The notes below the pieces were generated by a model that saw nothing but the letters and a program-made list of their open reading frames with translations, ran no database searches and was not told where the DNA came from. Of a stretch of DNA of 64,000 nucleotides, positions 50,108-58,673 are shown one piece after another. Position 1 is the stretch's first letter. Each line of letters begins with the position of its first letter. Location of the stretch: the NCBI GenBank assembly GCA_965276815.1, contig CBDIBE010000010.1:655932-719931 (forward strand). The letters run 5' to 3'. The position numbers and the translations under genes were made by a program. This DNA is from JAVVHH01 sp965276815. Its GTDB lineage: Bacteria > Pseudomonadota > Alphaproteobacteria > Acetobacterales > Acetobacteraceae.

Positions 50108-51295
50108 TCACGGATAGGCCGGGCCGGTCGGTGCCGCGCCGGCCAGCATGGCGCCGGCATTCTCGAGCGTGCCTTCGCTGAGGAAGGCGTGTTGGGTCAC
50201 GACCATGGAGTCGCGCACGATGTGCTGCAGCCGGTGCGATTTGTGGATCGCCGACATGCCGGCAATCCGGTAGGCGCGCTGGATCACGTCGGCGCTCGCG
50301 TGGGCGGCGTGGGTGGCGCTCAGCCGGATCAGGTTCGTCTGGTCCGGCGGGACCGAATTGCCCCGCATCAGGGTGTCCCAGGCGGTCTCGGCCGCTTCGT
50401 AGAAGAAGGCGCGGGCCGATCGCCAGGCGGCCTCGGCGCGGGCCAGCTCCAGCCGGTAATAGGCGCGATCGGCAAGACGGGGCGCGCCGGTGATGGTCTT
50501 GGTGATGCCTCCCATGCCGGCGACAATGTCGAGCGCCGCCCGGGCCAGGCCGACATTGACCGAGGCGTGGATCTCGGACTGGAAGGCGACCGCGGGATAG
50601 CGAAACAGGGGTTCGTCGATCGGGCCTGGCTTGCCGCGGACGAACGTCCACTCTTCCGGATAGAATTTGCCGGTCACCTGCGTGTCGTGGCTGCCGGTCC
50701 CTTGCATGCCGACCACGTCCCAGTTGCGGACGATTTCGACCTCCTCGGCGCGGGATACCGCGGCCAAGGCTTGGCGTCCGGCGGGCCCATCCACCTCAAT
50801 CCCCACGCCGATCCAGTCGGCGCCCATGCAGCCACTCGCGAAACGCCAACGCCCGGTCACGCGGTAGCCGCCTGGAACGATCTCGGCCTGTTGGGCCGGG
50901 TAGAGGCCGCCGGCAAAGACCTGATCGGGGCCATTGGCATAGATGATCCGCTGCGTCTCGACCGGCAGCGCCGCCATGTAGGTGTTGGCCGACCCGAACG
51001 CCGCGACCCAGGCCGCGGACCCGTCGGCGGCGGCGATCCGCTCGATCACCCGCATGAAGTCCGCCGGCGACATAGGCTCACCGCCGAAACACCGCGGCGT
51101 GCTGCTGCGGAAGATGCCGGCGCCCTTCATCATGGCGATGACGTCGCGCGGGATGTAGGTCAGCGCATCGAACTCATCCCGCCGCCGCTCGACTTCCGCC
51201 ACCAGCACGTCGAGACCGAGACGCTCGCCCTTGCTCGCGTTTGGTGGCGTGCCGGCGCCCTGCATCGCTGAGCGGTCATCGGTGATGATGGACAT
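50108..51295 (-). CDS. Acyl-CoA-dehydrogenase-fold flavoprotein, probable two-component monooxygenase, 395 aa
   Basis: The ACAD fold is seen in RSSTPRCFGGEPMSPADFMRVIERIAAADGSAAWVAAFG, GGYRVTGRWRFASGCMGADWIGVG, and IHASVNVGLARAALDIVAG. SHRLQHIVRDSMVVTQHAFLSEG occupies the position of the ACAD C-terminal helix bundle. The catalytic Glu and CoA-binding pattern of true dehydrogenases are not visible. Overall it resembles group D flavin monooxygenases (HpaB/HsaA/DszC-like). No flavin reductase is nearby. It is the first gene of the operon and should act on the imported substrate or an early product. Start: ATG at 51293-51295 among several possible. Confidence 0.78.
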   Translation of the reverse strand: MSIITDDRSAMQGAGTPPNASKGERLGLDVLVAEVERRRDEFDALTYIPRDVIAMMKGAGIFRSSTPRCFGGEPMSPADFMRVIERIAAADGSAAWVAAFGSANTYMAALPVETQRIIYANGPDQVFAGGLYPAQQAEIVPGGYRVTGRWRFASGCMGADWIGVGIEVDGPAGRQALAAVSRAEEVEIVRNWDVVGMQGTGSHDTQVTGKFYPEEWTFVRGKPGPIDEPLFRYPAVAFQSEIHASVNVGLARAALDIVAGMGGITKTITGAPRLADRAYYRLELARAEAAWRSARAFFYEAAETAWDTLMRGNSVPPDQTNLIRLSATHAAHASADVIQRAYRIAGMSAIHKSHRLQHIVRDSMVVTQHAFLSEGTLENAGAMLAGAAPTGPAYP

Positions 51296-51412
51296 GCAGG
51301 ACTCCGCGATTCCCAAGTTGAACATGCGCCGGCAGCACGGCAGGGTTGCCAACACCTCAGGTCTTAGCGGAGGCTACGCGCATCAGTCCAAATCATTGTT
51401 GTAATAGGCTGG
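51296..51412. promoter_or_regulatory. Divergent promoter region between the oxygenase operon and the LysR gene
   Basis: This 117-base gap is the only region upstream of the large minus-strand operon and also holds the upstream sequence of the divergent LysR gene. LysR regulators usually bind such shared regions. AT-rich sequence (CCAAATCATTGTTGTAATAGG near 51391-51411) lies just before the LysR start and could contain a T-N11-A type site, but no strict dyad was identified. Confidence 0.45.
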
Positions 51413-52330
51413 ATGAATCGGACGAATAGGGTCTTTGCCGACCTGAACCTGCTGCGCGTGTTCCTCACCATCTGGGATGTCCGAAGCCTGACCGTCGCAG
51501 GCCAGCGGCTCGGCCTCACCCAGCCTGCGGTCAGCCATGCGCTGCGCCGGCTGCGCGAGACGTTTGGCGATCCGCTGTTCGTGCGAGTGACCAACGGCAT
51601 GGTGCCGACCGAGACGGCGACCAAGCTGCATCCGCCGATCAGCGAGGCATTCCAGATCATCCAGCGCGCCGTGCAGGACAGCGAGCGTTTCGACCCGACG
51701 ACGGCGCAGCGTGTGTTCCGGGTCGCCATGTCGGACGTCTCCGAGCTGTATTTCCTCCCGGCGCTGATGACCTGGCTGGCGCAAGCCGCGCCGCTGGTGC
51801 GCATCGAAGTCGTGCAGCTCGCGCCCGCCACGATCGAGCAGGCGATGCGCGCCGGCGAGGTCGACCTGACCATCGGTTTCGTGCCGGGGCTCGAGCACAA
51901 TGTGAACAGTCACCTTCTGTTCACCGACAGCTTCGTCTGCCTGGTCCGCGCCGGACACAGGATCACCGAGACCCAGGCGAACCTGGCCCAGCTGAGCTAC
52001 GTCTATGCGAGCACCAACGCCACCGGCCACCAGCTTGCCGAGCGATGGCTGACGGAGATCGGCATCAAGCGGCAGATCGTGCTGCGGCTCGGTCATTTCA
52101 CCGTCGCGCCGAGCGTCGTGCGGGACAGCGACCTCGCCGTGATTTTTCCGAAGAGCGTGGCGAGGCTGATCAACCAAGATGGGGCGTTCACGCTATTGCC
52201 GCTCCCGCCGGGTCAGCCGACAGTTGATATCATGGTGCATACCCACACGCATTTCCGGGGCGATCTCGGGATAAGCTGGCTGCGCGACACCTTGATCGCG
52301 CGTTTTTCCGACGGGCGTGAATGCCCATGA
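51413..52330 (+). CDS. LysR-family transcriptional regulator, 305 aa
   Basis: The N-terminal winged helix is LNLLRVFLTIWDVRSLTVAGQRLGLTQPAVSHALRRLRETFGDPLFVR, the NodD/LysR-type pattern, followed by a periplasmic-binding-like effector domain with VDLTIGFVPGLE and FPKSVARLI. It is divergent from the operon 51295-40765 and is the obvious candidate activator with an aromatic compound or cis,cis-muconate as coinducer. It overlaps the following alpha/beta hydrolase gene by ten bases, so both may be co-expressed. Confidence 0.92.
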   Translation: MNRTNRVFADLNLLRVFLTIWDVRSLTVAGQRLGLTQPAVSHALRRLRETFGDPLFVRVTNGMVPTETATKLHPPISEAFQIIQRAVQDSERFDPTTAQRVFRVAMSDVSELYFLPALMTWLAQAAPLVRIEVVQLAPATIEQAMRAGEVDLTIGFVPGLEHNVNSHLLFTDSFVCLVRAGHRITETQANLAQLSYVYASTNATGHQLAERWLTEIGIKRQIVLRLGHFTVAPSVVRDSDLAVIFPKSVARLINQDGAFTLLPLPPGQPTVDIMVHTHTHFRGDLGISWLRDTLIARFSDGRECP

Positions 52331-53151
52331 GCGACGTCCTGTTGCCGATACGGCGGAGCTTCGTCGAGACGAGGCTCGGAACGGTTCATGTCGCAAGCTG
52401 CGGCGAGGGACTGCCGGTGCTGCTGCTGCACCAGACCCCGCGCTCTTGGGACGAGTATCGGGACGTGCTGCCGCTGCTCGGCAAGCAAGTCCGGGCGATC
52501 GCGATGGACACGCCGGGGTTTGGCGACTCGCCTGCTTTGCCGGATGCGAGCCCGTCGATCGAGGCGTGGGCGGGCGTGGCGATCGCGCTGCTCGACGCAT
52601 GCGGCATCGATCGGGCCTGCGTCGTCGGCCACCATACTGGGGCGGTGATCGGCTTGGAGATGGCGGCGCAGGCGCCCAGCCGGGTCGCGGCACTGGTCCT
52701 TTCCTCCTGCCCGATGGTGGACGCGGCCCGGCGGCGCAACCACGCCAGCAAAATCGCGATCGACACGGCCGAGCCCGACCCCGCCGGCGCACACCTCCAG
52801 CGTCTATGGGCGCAACGCCGGCCGTTCTACCCAGCCGGGGCGACCGAATTGCTCGACCGCTACATCGTGGACGCGATCCGGTGCGGCGCCATGGCCGCCG
52901 AAGGACATCGTGTGGTCAACCGCTACAAGATGGAGGACAGGATCGGCCGCGTGCGGGCGCCAACTCTCGTGATCGGCGCGACCGACGATCCGCATGCCTT
53001 CCCAGCGACGCCGCTCGTCGCGGCGGCGATCGGGGGTGCCAGCGTCGTCGAGATCCCCGGCGGAATGGTTCCCCTGCCGGATCAGAAACCGGCAGAGTTT
53101 AGCCAGGCAATCCTGCGCTTCCTTCGGCAAGAAACCTATGCTGCTGATTGA
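52321..53151 (+). CDS. Alpha/beta-hydrolase-fold protein with atypical active site, 276 aa
   Basis: The fold is clear: LPVLLLHQTPRSWDEYRDVLPLL (oxyanion strand-loop), AMDTPGFGDSPALP, and VVGHHTGAVIGLEMAA at the nucleophile elbow. The nucleophile position (G-x-Nu-x-G) is His at about residue 105 instead of Ser, Cys or Asp. The C-terminal catalytic His is not visible: the corresponding sequence is IPGGMVPLPDQKPAEF. An Asp in GATDDPHAF is present. GHHTG-type variants occur in some proteins of this superfamily. The protein may be a non-hydrolytic member. The first ATG (52321) overlaps the LysR stop; a second at 52327 is equally possible. Confidence 0.82.
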   Translation: MPMSDVLLPIRRSFVETRLGTVHVASCGEGLPVLLLHQTPRSWDEYRDVLPLLGKQVRAIAMDTPGFGDSPALPDASPSIEAWAGVAIALLDACGIDRACVVGHHTGAVIGLEMAAQAPSRVAALVLSSCPMVDAARRRNHASKIAIDTAEPDPAGAHLQRLWAQRRPFYPAGATELLDRYIVDAIRCGAMAAEGHRVVNRYKMEDRIGRVRAPTLVIGATDDPHAFPATPLVAAAIGGASVVEIPGGMVPLPDQKPAEFSQAILRFLRQETYAAD

Positions 53152-53222
53152 CAGAGCTCACGCCGCATCGGCCAATGTGGCCAACCGCACGATAAGCGGC
53201 GGGGGTCAGCAGGGGAGAAATT

Positions 53223-53747
53223 ATGCGGAGTGGTTACAGGTTGATGATTGCGGCTTCGCTGCTTTTCTGCGTCGCTCAGGCTCCGGCGCAGACGCCCCCG
53301 CCGATTTCCATTCCGGAGTCTGCACAAGCCGCGATCGAGGGCGGCGTGGTGACGAAAAAGACGCTGACTTTGGCCGGGGCGCAAAGGATTGCTGCCGCGG
53401 CCCAAGCCATTGCGGTGGCCAACAAGTTCCGCCAGTCCATCGCCGTGCTGGACGATGGCGGCAATCTGTTGCTGTTCTATCGCATGGACGGCGCCCAGCT
53501 CGCCGGCGTCCGGGTCGCCATGGCCAAGGCCCGCACCGCGTTGGAATTCCAGGGCCCGAGCAAGAGCTTTGCCGACCGTATCCTCGCCGGACAGACCAAT
53601 GTGCTGGGCCTGCCCGGCGCTGCGCCGATCGACGGCGGTGTGCCGCTGATCCAAGACGGCCAGATTGTCGGTGCGATCGGCGTGACCGGCGCGAGCCCGA
53701 CGCAGGATGGGCAGACCGCCGTGGCTGCGGCCGCCACGCTGAAATGA
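53223..53747 (+). CDS. HbpS/GlcG-family exported haem-degrading-like protein, 174 aa
   Basis: A signal peptide (MRSGYRLMIAASLLFCVAQAPAQ) precedes a GlcG/HbpS-type domain: LTLAGAQRIAAAAQAIAVANKFRQSIAVLDDGGNLLLFYRMDGA, then AMAKARTALEFQGPSKSF and GAAPIDGGVPLIQDGQIVGAIGVTGASPTQD. Family members bind haem or act as accessory proteins; some are linked to glycolate or propanediol use. The secreted form is frequent in proteobacteria with unknown role. ATG at 53223 has GGGGAGAAA upstream. It is a stand-alone gene after the hydrolase. Confidence 0.85.
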   Translation: MRSGYRLMIAASLLFCVAQAPAQTPPPISIPESAQAAIEGGVVTKKTLTLAGAQRIAAAAQAIAVANKFRQSIAVLDDGGNLLLFYRMDGAQLAGVRVAMAKARTALEFQGPSKSFADRILAGQTNVLGLPGAAPIDGGVPLIQDGQIVGAIGVTGASPTQDGQTAVAAAATLK

Positions 53748-53763
53748 GACCAAGTGAGGCCGC

Positions 53764-53883
53764 ATGACCCTTGATAACGTCATGGAATGGCTGGAGTCCG
53801 ATATCGGGCTCGGCAGTTTCTTGACTGTGGCGGTGATCGTGGCGGTTATCGCGTTGATCTGGATCTTGCGGAGGCCGCTTTAG
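53764..53883 (+). CDS. Small single-span membrane protein, 39 aa
   Basis: An ATG frame at 53764 encodes MTLDNVMEWLESDIGLGSFL followed by the helix TVAVIVAVIALIWILRRPL and ends TAG at 53881-53883. It starts 16 bases after the HbpS-like gene, with GTGAGG five bases before the ATG. The acidic N-terminus and arginines after the helix predict an inner-membrane orientation with the C-terminus in the cytoplasm. No family was recognised. The gene is supported by hydrophobicity and context only. Confidence 0.45.
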   Translation: MTLDNVMEWLESDIGLGSFLTVAVIVAVIALIWILRRPL

Positions 53884-53910
53884 CGTAAGGAGTAGAAGTT
53901 CGCAGACCGC

Positions 53911-54028
53911 TAGACCGCTATCGCCCTGACTGTGTCAGGGCGGCGGTCTAGCTACTTTGGTGGCGAGCAACTTTGTCGCATGACTGGCGTCGCTGTCGCG
54001 ATTCCAGTCAGGGCGACGTTGCTCTAGC
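53911..54028. repeat. Double-hairpin intergenic repeat, copy C
   Basis: Almost base-for-base equal to the copy at 22490-22608, including the TAGACCGC start, TGTG loop, GGTGGCGAGCAAC segment and the GCTCTAGC end. Differences are few, for example one T less in the T-run after CTAC. The CTA inside the closing GCTCTAGC (54024-54026) is the stop codon of the minus-strand RND gene. Two adjacent stem-loops lie between convergent genes. It should be compared with the diverged copy at 750-853. Confidence 0.85.
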
Positions 54029-57000
54029 GTCGCGCGGCTACCTCGGTCATACGGGGAGTGGCATCCTCGCGGTCGGCCGGCGCGGGCTGCGGCTTGCGTC
54101 CTATCTTGCGGACGACCGTGTAGAAGGTCGGGGTGAACAGCAGCCCGAAACACGTCACCCCCAGCATGCCGAAGAACACGGCCGTGCCGAGCGACTGCCG
54201 CATCTCGGCCCCGGCGCCGGTCGCGATCGCGAGTGGGACGACCCCTAGGATGAAGGCAAACGACGTCATCAGGATCGGGCGAAGCCGCGTGCGAGCTGCG
54301 TGGACCGCGGCCTCCGCCGGGCTCGCGCCCGCCGCCTCCGCCTGGCGCGCGAACTCGACGATCAAGATGGCGTTCTTCGCGGCCAGCCCGACCAGCACGA
54401 CGAAGCCGATCTGCGCGAGGATGTCCACGGCGACGCCCCGCAACAATAGCCCGGTGACCGCCGCGAGCAGGCACATCGGCACGATCAGGATTACGGCGAG
54501 CGGCAGCTTCCAACTCTCGTATTGGCCCGCCAGCACCAGGAACACGAACAGCGCGGCGGCCCCGAACACCAGCAGGGTCGGCGTGCCCTTCTGCTGCTGC
54601 TGATAGGCGAGTTCGGTCCACTCGAACCCGACCCCGCGCGGCAGCACCTGATGGGCGAGCTGCTCCATGCGGGCCAGCGCCGTCCCTGAGGCGACGCCCG
54701 GCGCGGCCGCGCCGATCACCTCGGCCGCCGGATAGAGATTATAGTGCGGGACGCGGTAGGGGACGGTCACTTCGCGCAGCCGGGCCACGGAGCCGATCGG
54801 CACCATGCCGCCCGCCGCGTTCCTGGTACGCAGCCGCGCAATGTCGCCGAGGTTGCGCCGGAACGCGCCGTCCGCCTGGGCAATCACCTCATAGGTGCGG
54901 CCGAGATAGTTGAAGTCGTTGATGTACGACGAACCCAGGTAGACCTGCATGGCGTCGAATACGTTGGTGGGGGTCACGCCCAGCTTTTCCGCCCGCTCGC
55001 GGTCGATGTCGGCGTAGACGGACGGGCTGCGGGTGTTGAACAGGGTGAACACGCCGGTGAGCGCCGGGTCGGCATTGGCGGCGGCGGCCAGGGCCTGGGC
55101 CGCCTGCTCCAACACTTTCGGACCGACATCGCCGCGGTCCTGCACCATCATCTTGAAGCCGCCGGCATTGCCGATGCCCTGCACCGGGGGCGGCGCGATG
55201 GACAGGACGAAGGCGCTGCGGATGCCGGACAGGCGGGCGCGCAGATCGGCGAGGATCCGCGGCGCAGTCAGCCCGGCGGCCGTGCGATCCTCGAACGGCG
55301 AAAGCTTGGAGAACACGGTGGCGCTGTTCGACGCATGGGTGAAAGTGGTGGCGTCGAGTGCGACGAACGGCACGGCATGGGCCACGCCCGGCGTGGCCTG
55401 GACGATGGCTGCCACCTCGCGCACCACCGCCTCGGTCCGCTCGAGCGTCGCACCCGGTGGCAGTTGCAGCACGGTGATCAGGTAGCTCTCATCCTGCTCC
55501 GGGATGAACCCGGTGGGCGCGCGGGAGAATTGGAACCCCGTGACGCCGATCAACGCCGCGTAGAGCAGCAGCATGAGCGCGGCGCGCCGGACCAGCACCG
55601 AGGTCAGGCCCGCGTAACGTTCCGCGAGCCAGTCGAACCCCGCGTTGAACCCGCCAAACGCGCCGCCCACGACGCGCAGCGGCCAAGCGCGCCGACGTAC
55701 GGGCTCGCCACGCGGCTCCGGCTTGAACAGGATGGCGCATAACGCCGGACTGAGCGTGAGCGACACGAAGCAGGAGATCAGGGTCGAGGCCGCGATGGTG
55801 ACCGCGAATTGGCGGAAGAACTGTCCCGTGATCCCGGACAGGAACGCCGAAGGCAGGAACACCGCGCACAAGGTCAGCGCGATCGCCACAAGGGCCAGCC
55901 CGACCTCGTCCATCGTCCGGTGGGCCGCCTCCTTCGGGTCCATGCCCGCCCGGATGTTGCGTTCCACGTTCTCCACGACAACGATGGCGTCGTCCACGAC
56001 GATGCCGACCGCCAGCACGATGCCGAACAGCGACAAATTGTTCAGCGAGAACCCGGCGGCCAAGAGCACGGCAAAGGTGCCGATCAGCGACACCGGGATG
56101 GCGATCACCGGGATCAGCGACGCGCGCCAGGACTGCAGGAACAGGATGACGACCACGACCACGAGCGCCACCGCAATCCCGATCGTCTTGACGACTTCGG
56201 TCACCGATTGCGCGATGAACTCGGTGGGATCGTAGATCACCTGATAGGCGACACCGGGTGGAAAATCCTGCGACAGCGTCTTGGCTTGCGCAAGCACCGC
56301 CTGTTCCACAGCGAGCGAGTTTGCGCCGGGCAACGCGTAGATGAAGATCGGCGTGGCCCGGCTGGTGTCCAGGTAAGCCGAGGTGCCGTAATCGGCCGCA
56401 CCCACCTCCACGCGCGCGATGTCGCGCACCCGCGTGATGCGTCCCTGGCCGTCATTCTTGACGATGATGGTCTCGAACTGCGCGGGCGTGGTGAGCCGGC
56501 CCAGCGTTTCCACGTTGAGCTGGTAGGCGCCCGGCGATGGCGTCGGCGGCTGGTTCAGCAGGCCGGCGGAAACCTGGACGTTCTGCGCGCGCAAGGCCGC
56601 CACGACGTCTCCAGCCGTCATGCCGTAGGCCGCAACCTTGTCCGGATCGAGCCAGATCCGCATCGCGTAGTCGCGCGGGCTGGCGATCTGCACGTCGCCC
56701 ACGCCGGGCAGGCGAGCGAGCACGTCGCGCATATGCAGGGTCGCGTAATTGGACAGGTAGCTTTGCTGCCTGGTGCCGTCGGGGGAGGTCAGGTGGATGA
56801 TGAGCAGGATGTTCGGCGTCGCCTTGCGCACATCGACGCCCTGGCGCTGTACGTCCTCCGGCAGCCGGGGCAGCGCGTCGGTGACCCGGTTCTGCGTCAG
56901 GACTTGCGCGGTGTTCAGGTCAGTTCCGATGCGGAACGTGACCGTTACGGTGAGCTGGCCGTCTCCGGTCGACTGGCTGCTCATGTAGAGCATGTTCTCG

Positions 57001-57221
57001 ACGCCGTTGATCTGCTGTTCCAGCGGTGTTGCGACCGTCTTGGCCACGACGTCGGCGGAGGCGCCGGGGTAGACGGTGGTGACCTGGACGGTGGGCGGGA
57101 CGATGTCGGGATATTGCGCGACTGGGAGTGCCACCAGCGCACCGAGACCGATCAGCACGATGAACAGGCTGATGACGGTCGCCAGGATTGGGCGGTCGAT
57201 GAAGGTGTGCGAGAAGCGCAT
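54024..57221 (-). CDS. RND-family multidrug efflux permease (HAE1/AcrB type), 1065 aa
   Basis: The protein has full-length AcrB-like architecture: the N-terminus MRFSHTFIDRPILATVISLFIVLIGLGALVALPVAQYPDIVPPTV, internal repeat halves with twelve membrane spans, and the LAVGIVVDDAIVVVENVERN block with the proton-relay Asp pair. Porter-domain sequences such as VYPGASADVVAKTVATPLEQQINGV are also present. It pumps drugs or other amphiphiles from the periplasm, driven by protons. It follows the adaptor gene by eight bases. No outer-membrane TolC-type gene or TetR regulator is nearby. The C-terminal TAG lies in the repeat. Confidence 0.95.
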   Translation of the reverse strand: MRFSHTFIDRPILATVISLFIVLIGLGALVALPVAQYPDIVPPTVQVTTVYPGASADVVAKTVATPLEQQINGVENMLYMSSQSTGDGQLTVTVTFRIGTDLNTAQVLTQNRVTDALPRLPEDVQRQGVDVRKATPNILLIIHLTSPDGTRQQSYLSNYATLHMRDVLARLPGVGDVQIASPRDYAMRIWLDPDKVAAYGMTAGDVVAALRAQNVQVSAGLLNQPPTPSPGAYQLNVETLGRLTTPAQFETIIVKNDGQGRITRVRDIARVEVGAADYGTSAYLDTSRATPIFIYALPGANSLAVEQAVLAQAKTLSQDFPPGVAYQVIYDPTEFIAQSVTEVVKTIGIAVALVVVVVILFLQSWRASLIPVIAIPVSLIGTFAVLLAAGFSLNNLSLFGIVLAVGIVVDDAIVVVENVERNIRAGMDPKEAAHRTMDEVGLALVAIALTLCAVFLPSAFLSGITGQFFRQFAVTIAASTLISCFVSLTLSPALCAILFKPEPRGEPVRRRAWPLRVVGGAFGGFNAGFDWLAERYAGLTSVLVRRAALMLLLYAALIGVTGFQFSRAPTGFIPEQDESYLITVLQLPPGATLERTEAVVREVAAIVQATPGVAHAVPFVALDATTFTHASNSATVFSKLSPFEDRTAAGLTAPRILADLRARLSGIRSAFVLSIAPPPVQGIGNAGGFKMMVQDRGDVGPKVLEQAAQALAAAANADPALTGVFTLFNTRSPSVYADIDRERAEKLGVTPTNVFDAMQVYLGSSYINDFNYLGRTYEVIAQADGAFRRNLGDIARLRTRNAAGGMVPIGSVARLREVTVPYRVPHYNLYPAAEVIGAAAPGVASGTALARMEQLAHQVLPRGVGFEWTELAYQQQQKGTPTLLVFGAAALFVFLVLAGQYESWKLPLAVILIVPMCLLAAVTGLLLRGVAVDILAQIGFVVLVGLAAKNAILIVEFARQAEAAGASPAEAAVHAARTRLRPILMTSFAFILGVVPLAIATGAGAEMRQSLGTAVFFGMLGVTCFGLLFTPTFYTVVRKIGRKPQPAPADREDATPRMTEVAARR

Positions 57222-57229
57222 CGCCTCGT

Positions 57230-58462
57230 CTAGCCGCCGGCCGGCGGCGCGGGCAGCGGCCGCAGGTCCGGCGCGACCTTCGCGCCCGGCATCGCCCGCG
57301 CCAGGCCGTCCACGATGATCTTGTCGGTTGGCGCGATGCCGTCGCGAATGATGCGCATCCCGTCCGACAGGCCACCGACCCGCACGGTCTTCGGCACGAC
57401 CGTCCCGTCTGCGGCCACCGTCATGACAATGTGTTGCGACTGATCCAGCAGCACGGCGGAATCCGGGACCAGCAGGGCAGGCGCCGGGGCCCCGGTCACC
57501 AGGCTGAGGCGGGCAAACGCGCCGGGGACTAGGAACATGTCGGCGTTCGGCACGGTCGCGCGCGCGTGGATGGTGCCGGAGCTGCGGTCGAGCGCATTGT
57601 CGATGAAGTCGAGCACGCCATGCCTTGAATCCCGATCTTCGTCGCTCAAGCGCAGGTCGACCTCCCCGCCGACCGCGCCGTTCGGGTGCGCGCGGGCGTA
57701 GTCGAGGAAGTCGTTCTCGCTCATATCGAAGTCGAGGTGGATCGGGTCGAGCGAGACCAGCGTCGTCAGCAGCGTCGTCGGGCTCGACCCGGCGCGGCTG
57801 CCGCTCACCAGGCTGCCGACCGACACGCGATGCGCACTGATGCGGCCGGTGAACGGCGCCTTGACCTGGCAGTATTCAAGGTCCAACTGGGCGTCCTGCA
57901 CGGCGTTGGACGCCGTCTCCAGCGCCGCCGCGTCCGCGTCCTGGTCGGCAACACGTTGGTCAACGGTCTCGGCCGTGCCGAAGCTCGTCTGCCGCAGCTG
58001 CTGCGCCCGCCAAAGCTCCGCCTTGGCAAGCGTCAACCGCGCTTGTGCGGATCTGAACGTCGCCACCGCCATCTGCAACTTGATCTCGTAGGGGCGGGCG
58101 TCGATGACGAACAGGATGTCGCCTTTGTGGACGATCTGCCCGTCTTGGAAACGGATCTCGGTCAGGATGCCGCCCACCTGCGCGCGGAGTTCCACCTCGT
58201 CCACCGCGGAGAACTGGCCGAGGAAGCCCGTGCGGTTCGCGACGGTCCTGACCGCTGGCAGGCTGACCGTCACTGCCGGGGGCGCCGCGGCCACTGGCGC
58301 GGGCGGACCATTGGACCGGCCGAACCAGAGATAGGCCGCTGCCGCGCCGGCGATCACGGCGAGCACAAGAATGCCGATCTCGACCCCGGGATGGCGGTGC
58401 CGGCGACGCGGAGCCTCTTTCATCGCAGGCGTCCCGACCTGCGCCGCAGCCTCGGTGTCCAT
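57230..58462 (-). CDS. RND efflux periplasmic adaptor (membrane fusion protein), 410 aa
   Basis: One N-terminal membrane anchor (GIGILVLAVIAGAAAAYLWF-like stretch at about residues 28-48) precedes the lipoyl domain AQVGGILTEIRFQDGQIVHKGDILFVIDARPYE. An alpha-helical hairpin (QARLTLAKAELWRAQQLRQT, then DAAALETASNAVQDAQLDLEYCQVKAPFTGRISA) and a beta-barrel/membrane-proximal domain follow. It links the RND pump to an outer-membrane channel. ATG at 58460-58462 is preferred, with AGGAG upstream; an in-frame GTG two codons earlier overlaps that site. First gene of the two-gene operon. Confidence 0.92.
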   Translation of the reverse strand: MDTEAAAQVGTPAMKEAPRRRHRHPGVEIGILVLAVIAGAAAAYLWFGRSNGPPAPVAAAPPAVTVSLPAVRTVANRTGFLGQFSAVDEVELRAQVGGILTEIRFQDGQIVHKGDILFVIDARPYEIKLQMAVATFRSAQARLTLAKAELWRAQQLRQTSFGTAETVDQRVADQDADAAALETASNAVQDAQLDLEYCQVKAPFTGRISAHRVSVGSLVSGSRAGSSPTTLLTTLVSLDPIHLDFDMSENDFLDYARAHPNGAVGGEVDLRLSDEDRDSRHGVLDFIDNALDRSSGTIHARATVPNADMFLVPGAFARLSLVTGAPAPALLVPDSAVLLDQSQHIVMTVAADGTVVPKTVRVGGLSDGMRIIRDGIAPTDKIIVDGLARAMPGAKVAPDLRPLPAPPAGG

Positions 58463-58673
58463 TGCCACTCCTGCAGCGCCGTCATGGTGAACTCAAGCGT
58501 TACTCGCCATAGGGCGGTCCTGCTTGTCGGAAACTGCGCTAATCGATCGAATTCGTCATGATTTAGGCATAAACTGGACGAAGCCGTCCAGGGATGCGGG
58601 CCGCGCGATCGTCCGTTTCCTGTGTTCCGAAGTCCGGGTTAATGGAGACGAGCTCAATCTGAAGGAATGGTCC

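Noticed and set aside
55809..57233. A 474-codon plus-strand frame opposite the RND permease
   Set aside because: It is a shadow of a 1065-residue RND protein whose motifs are complete; no motif in the opposite frame.
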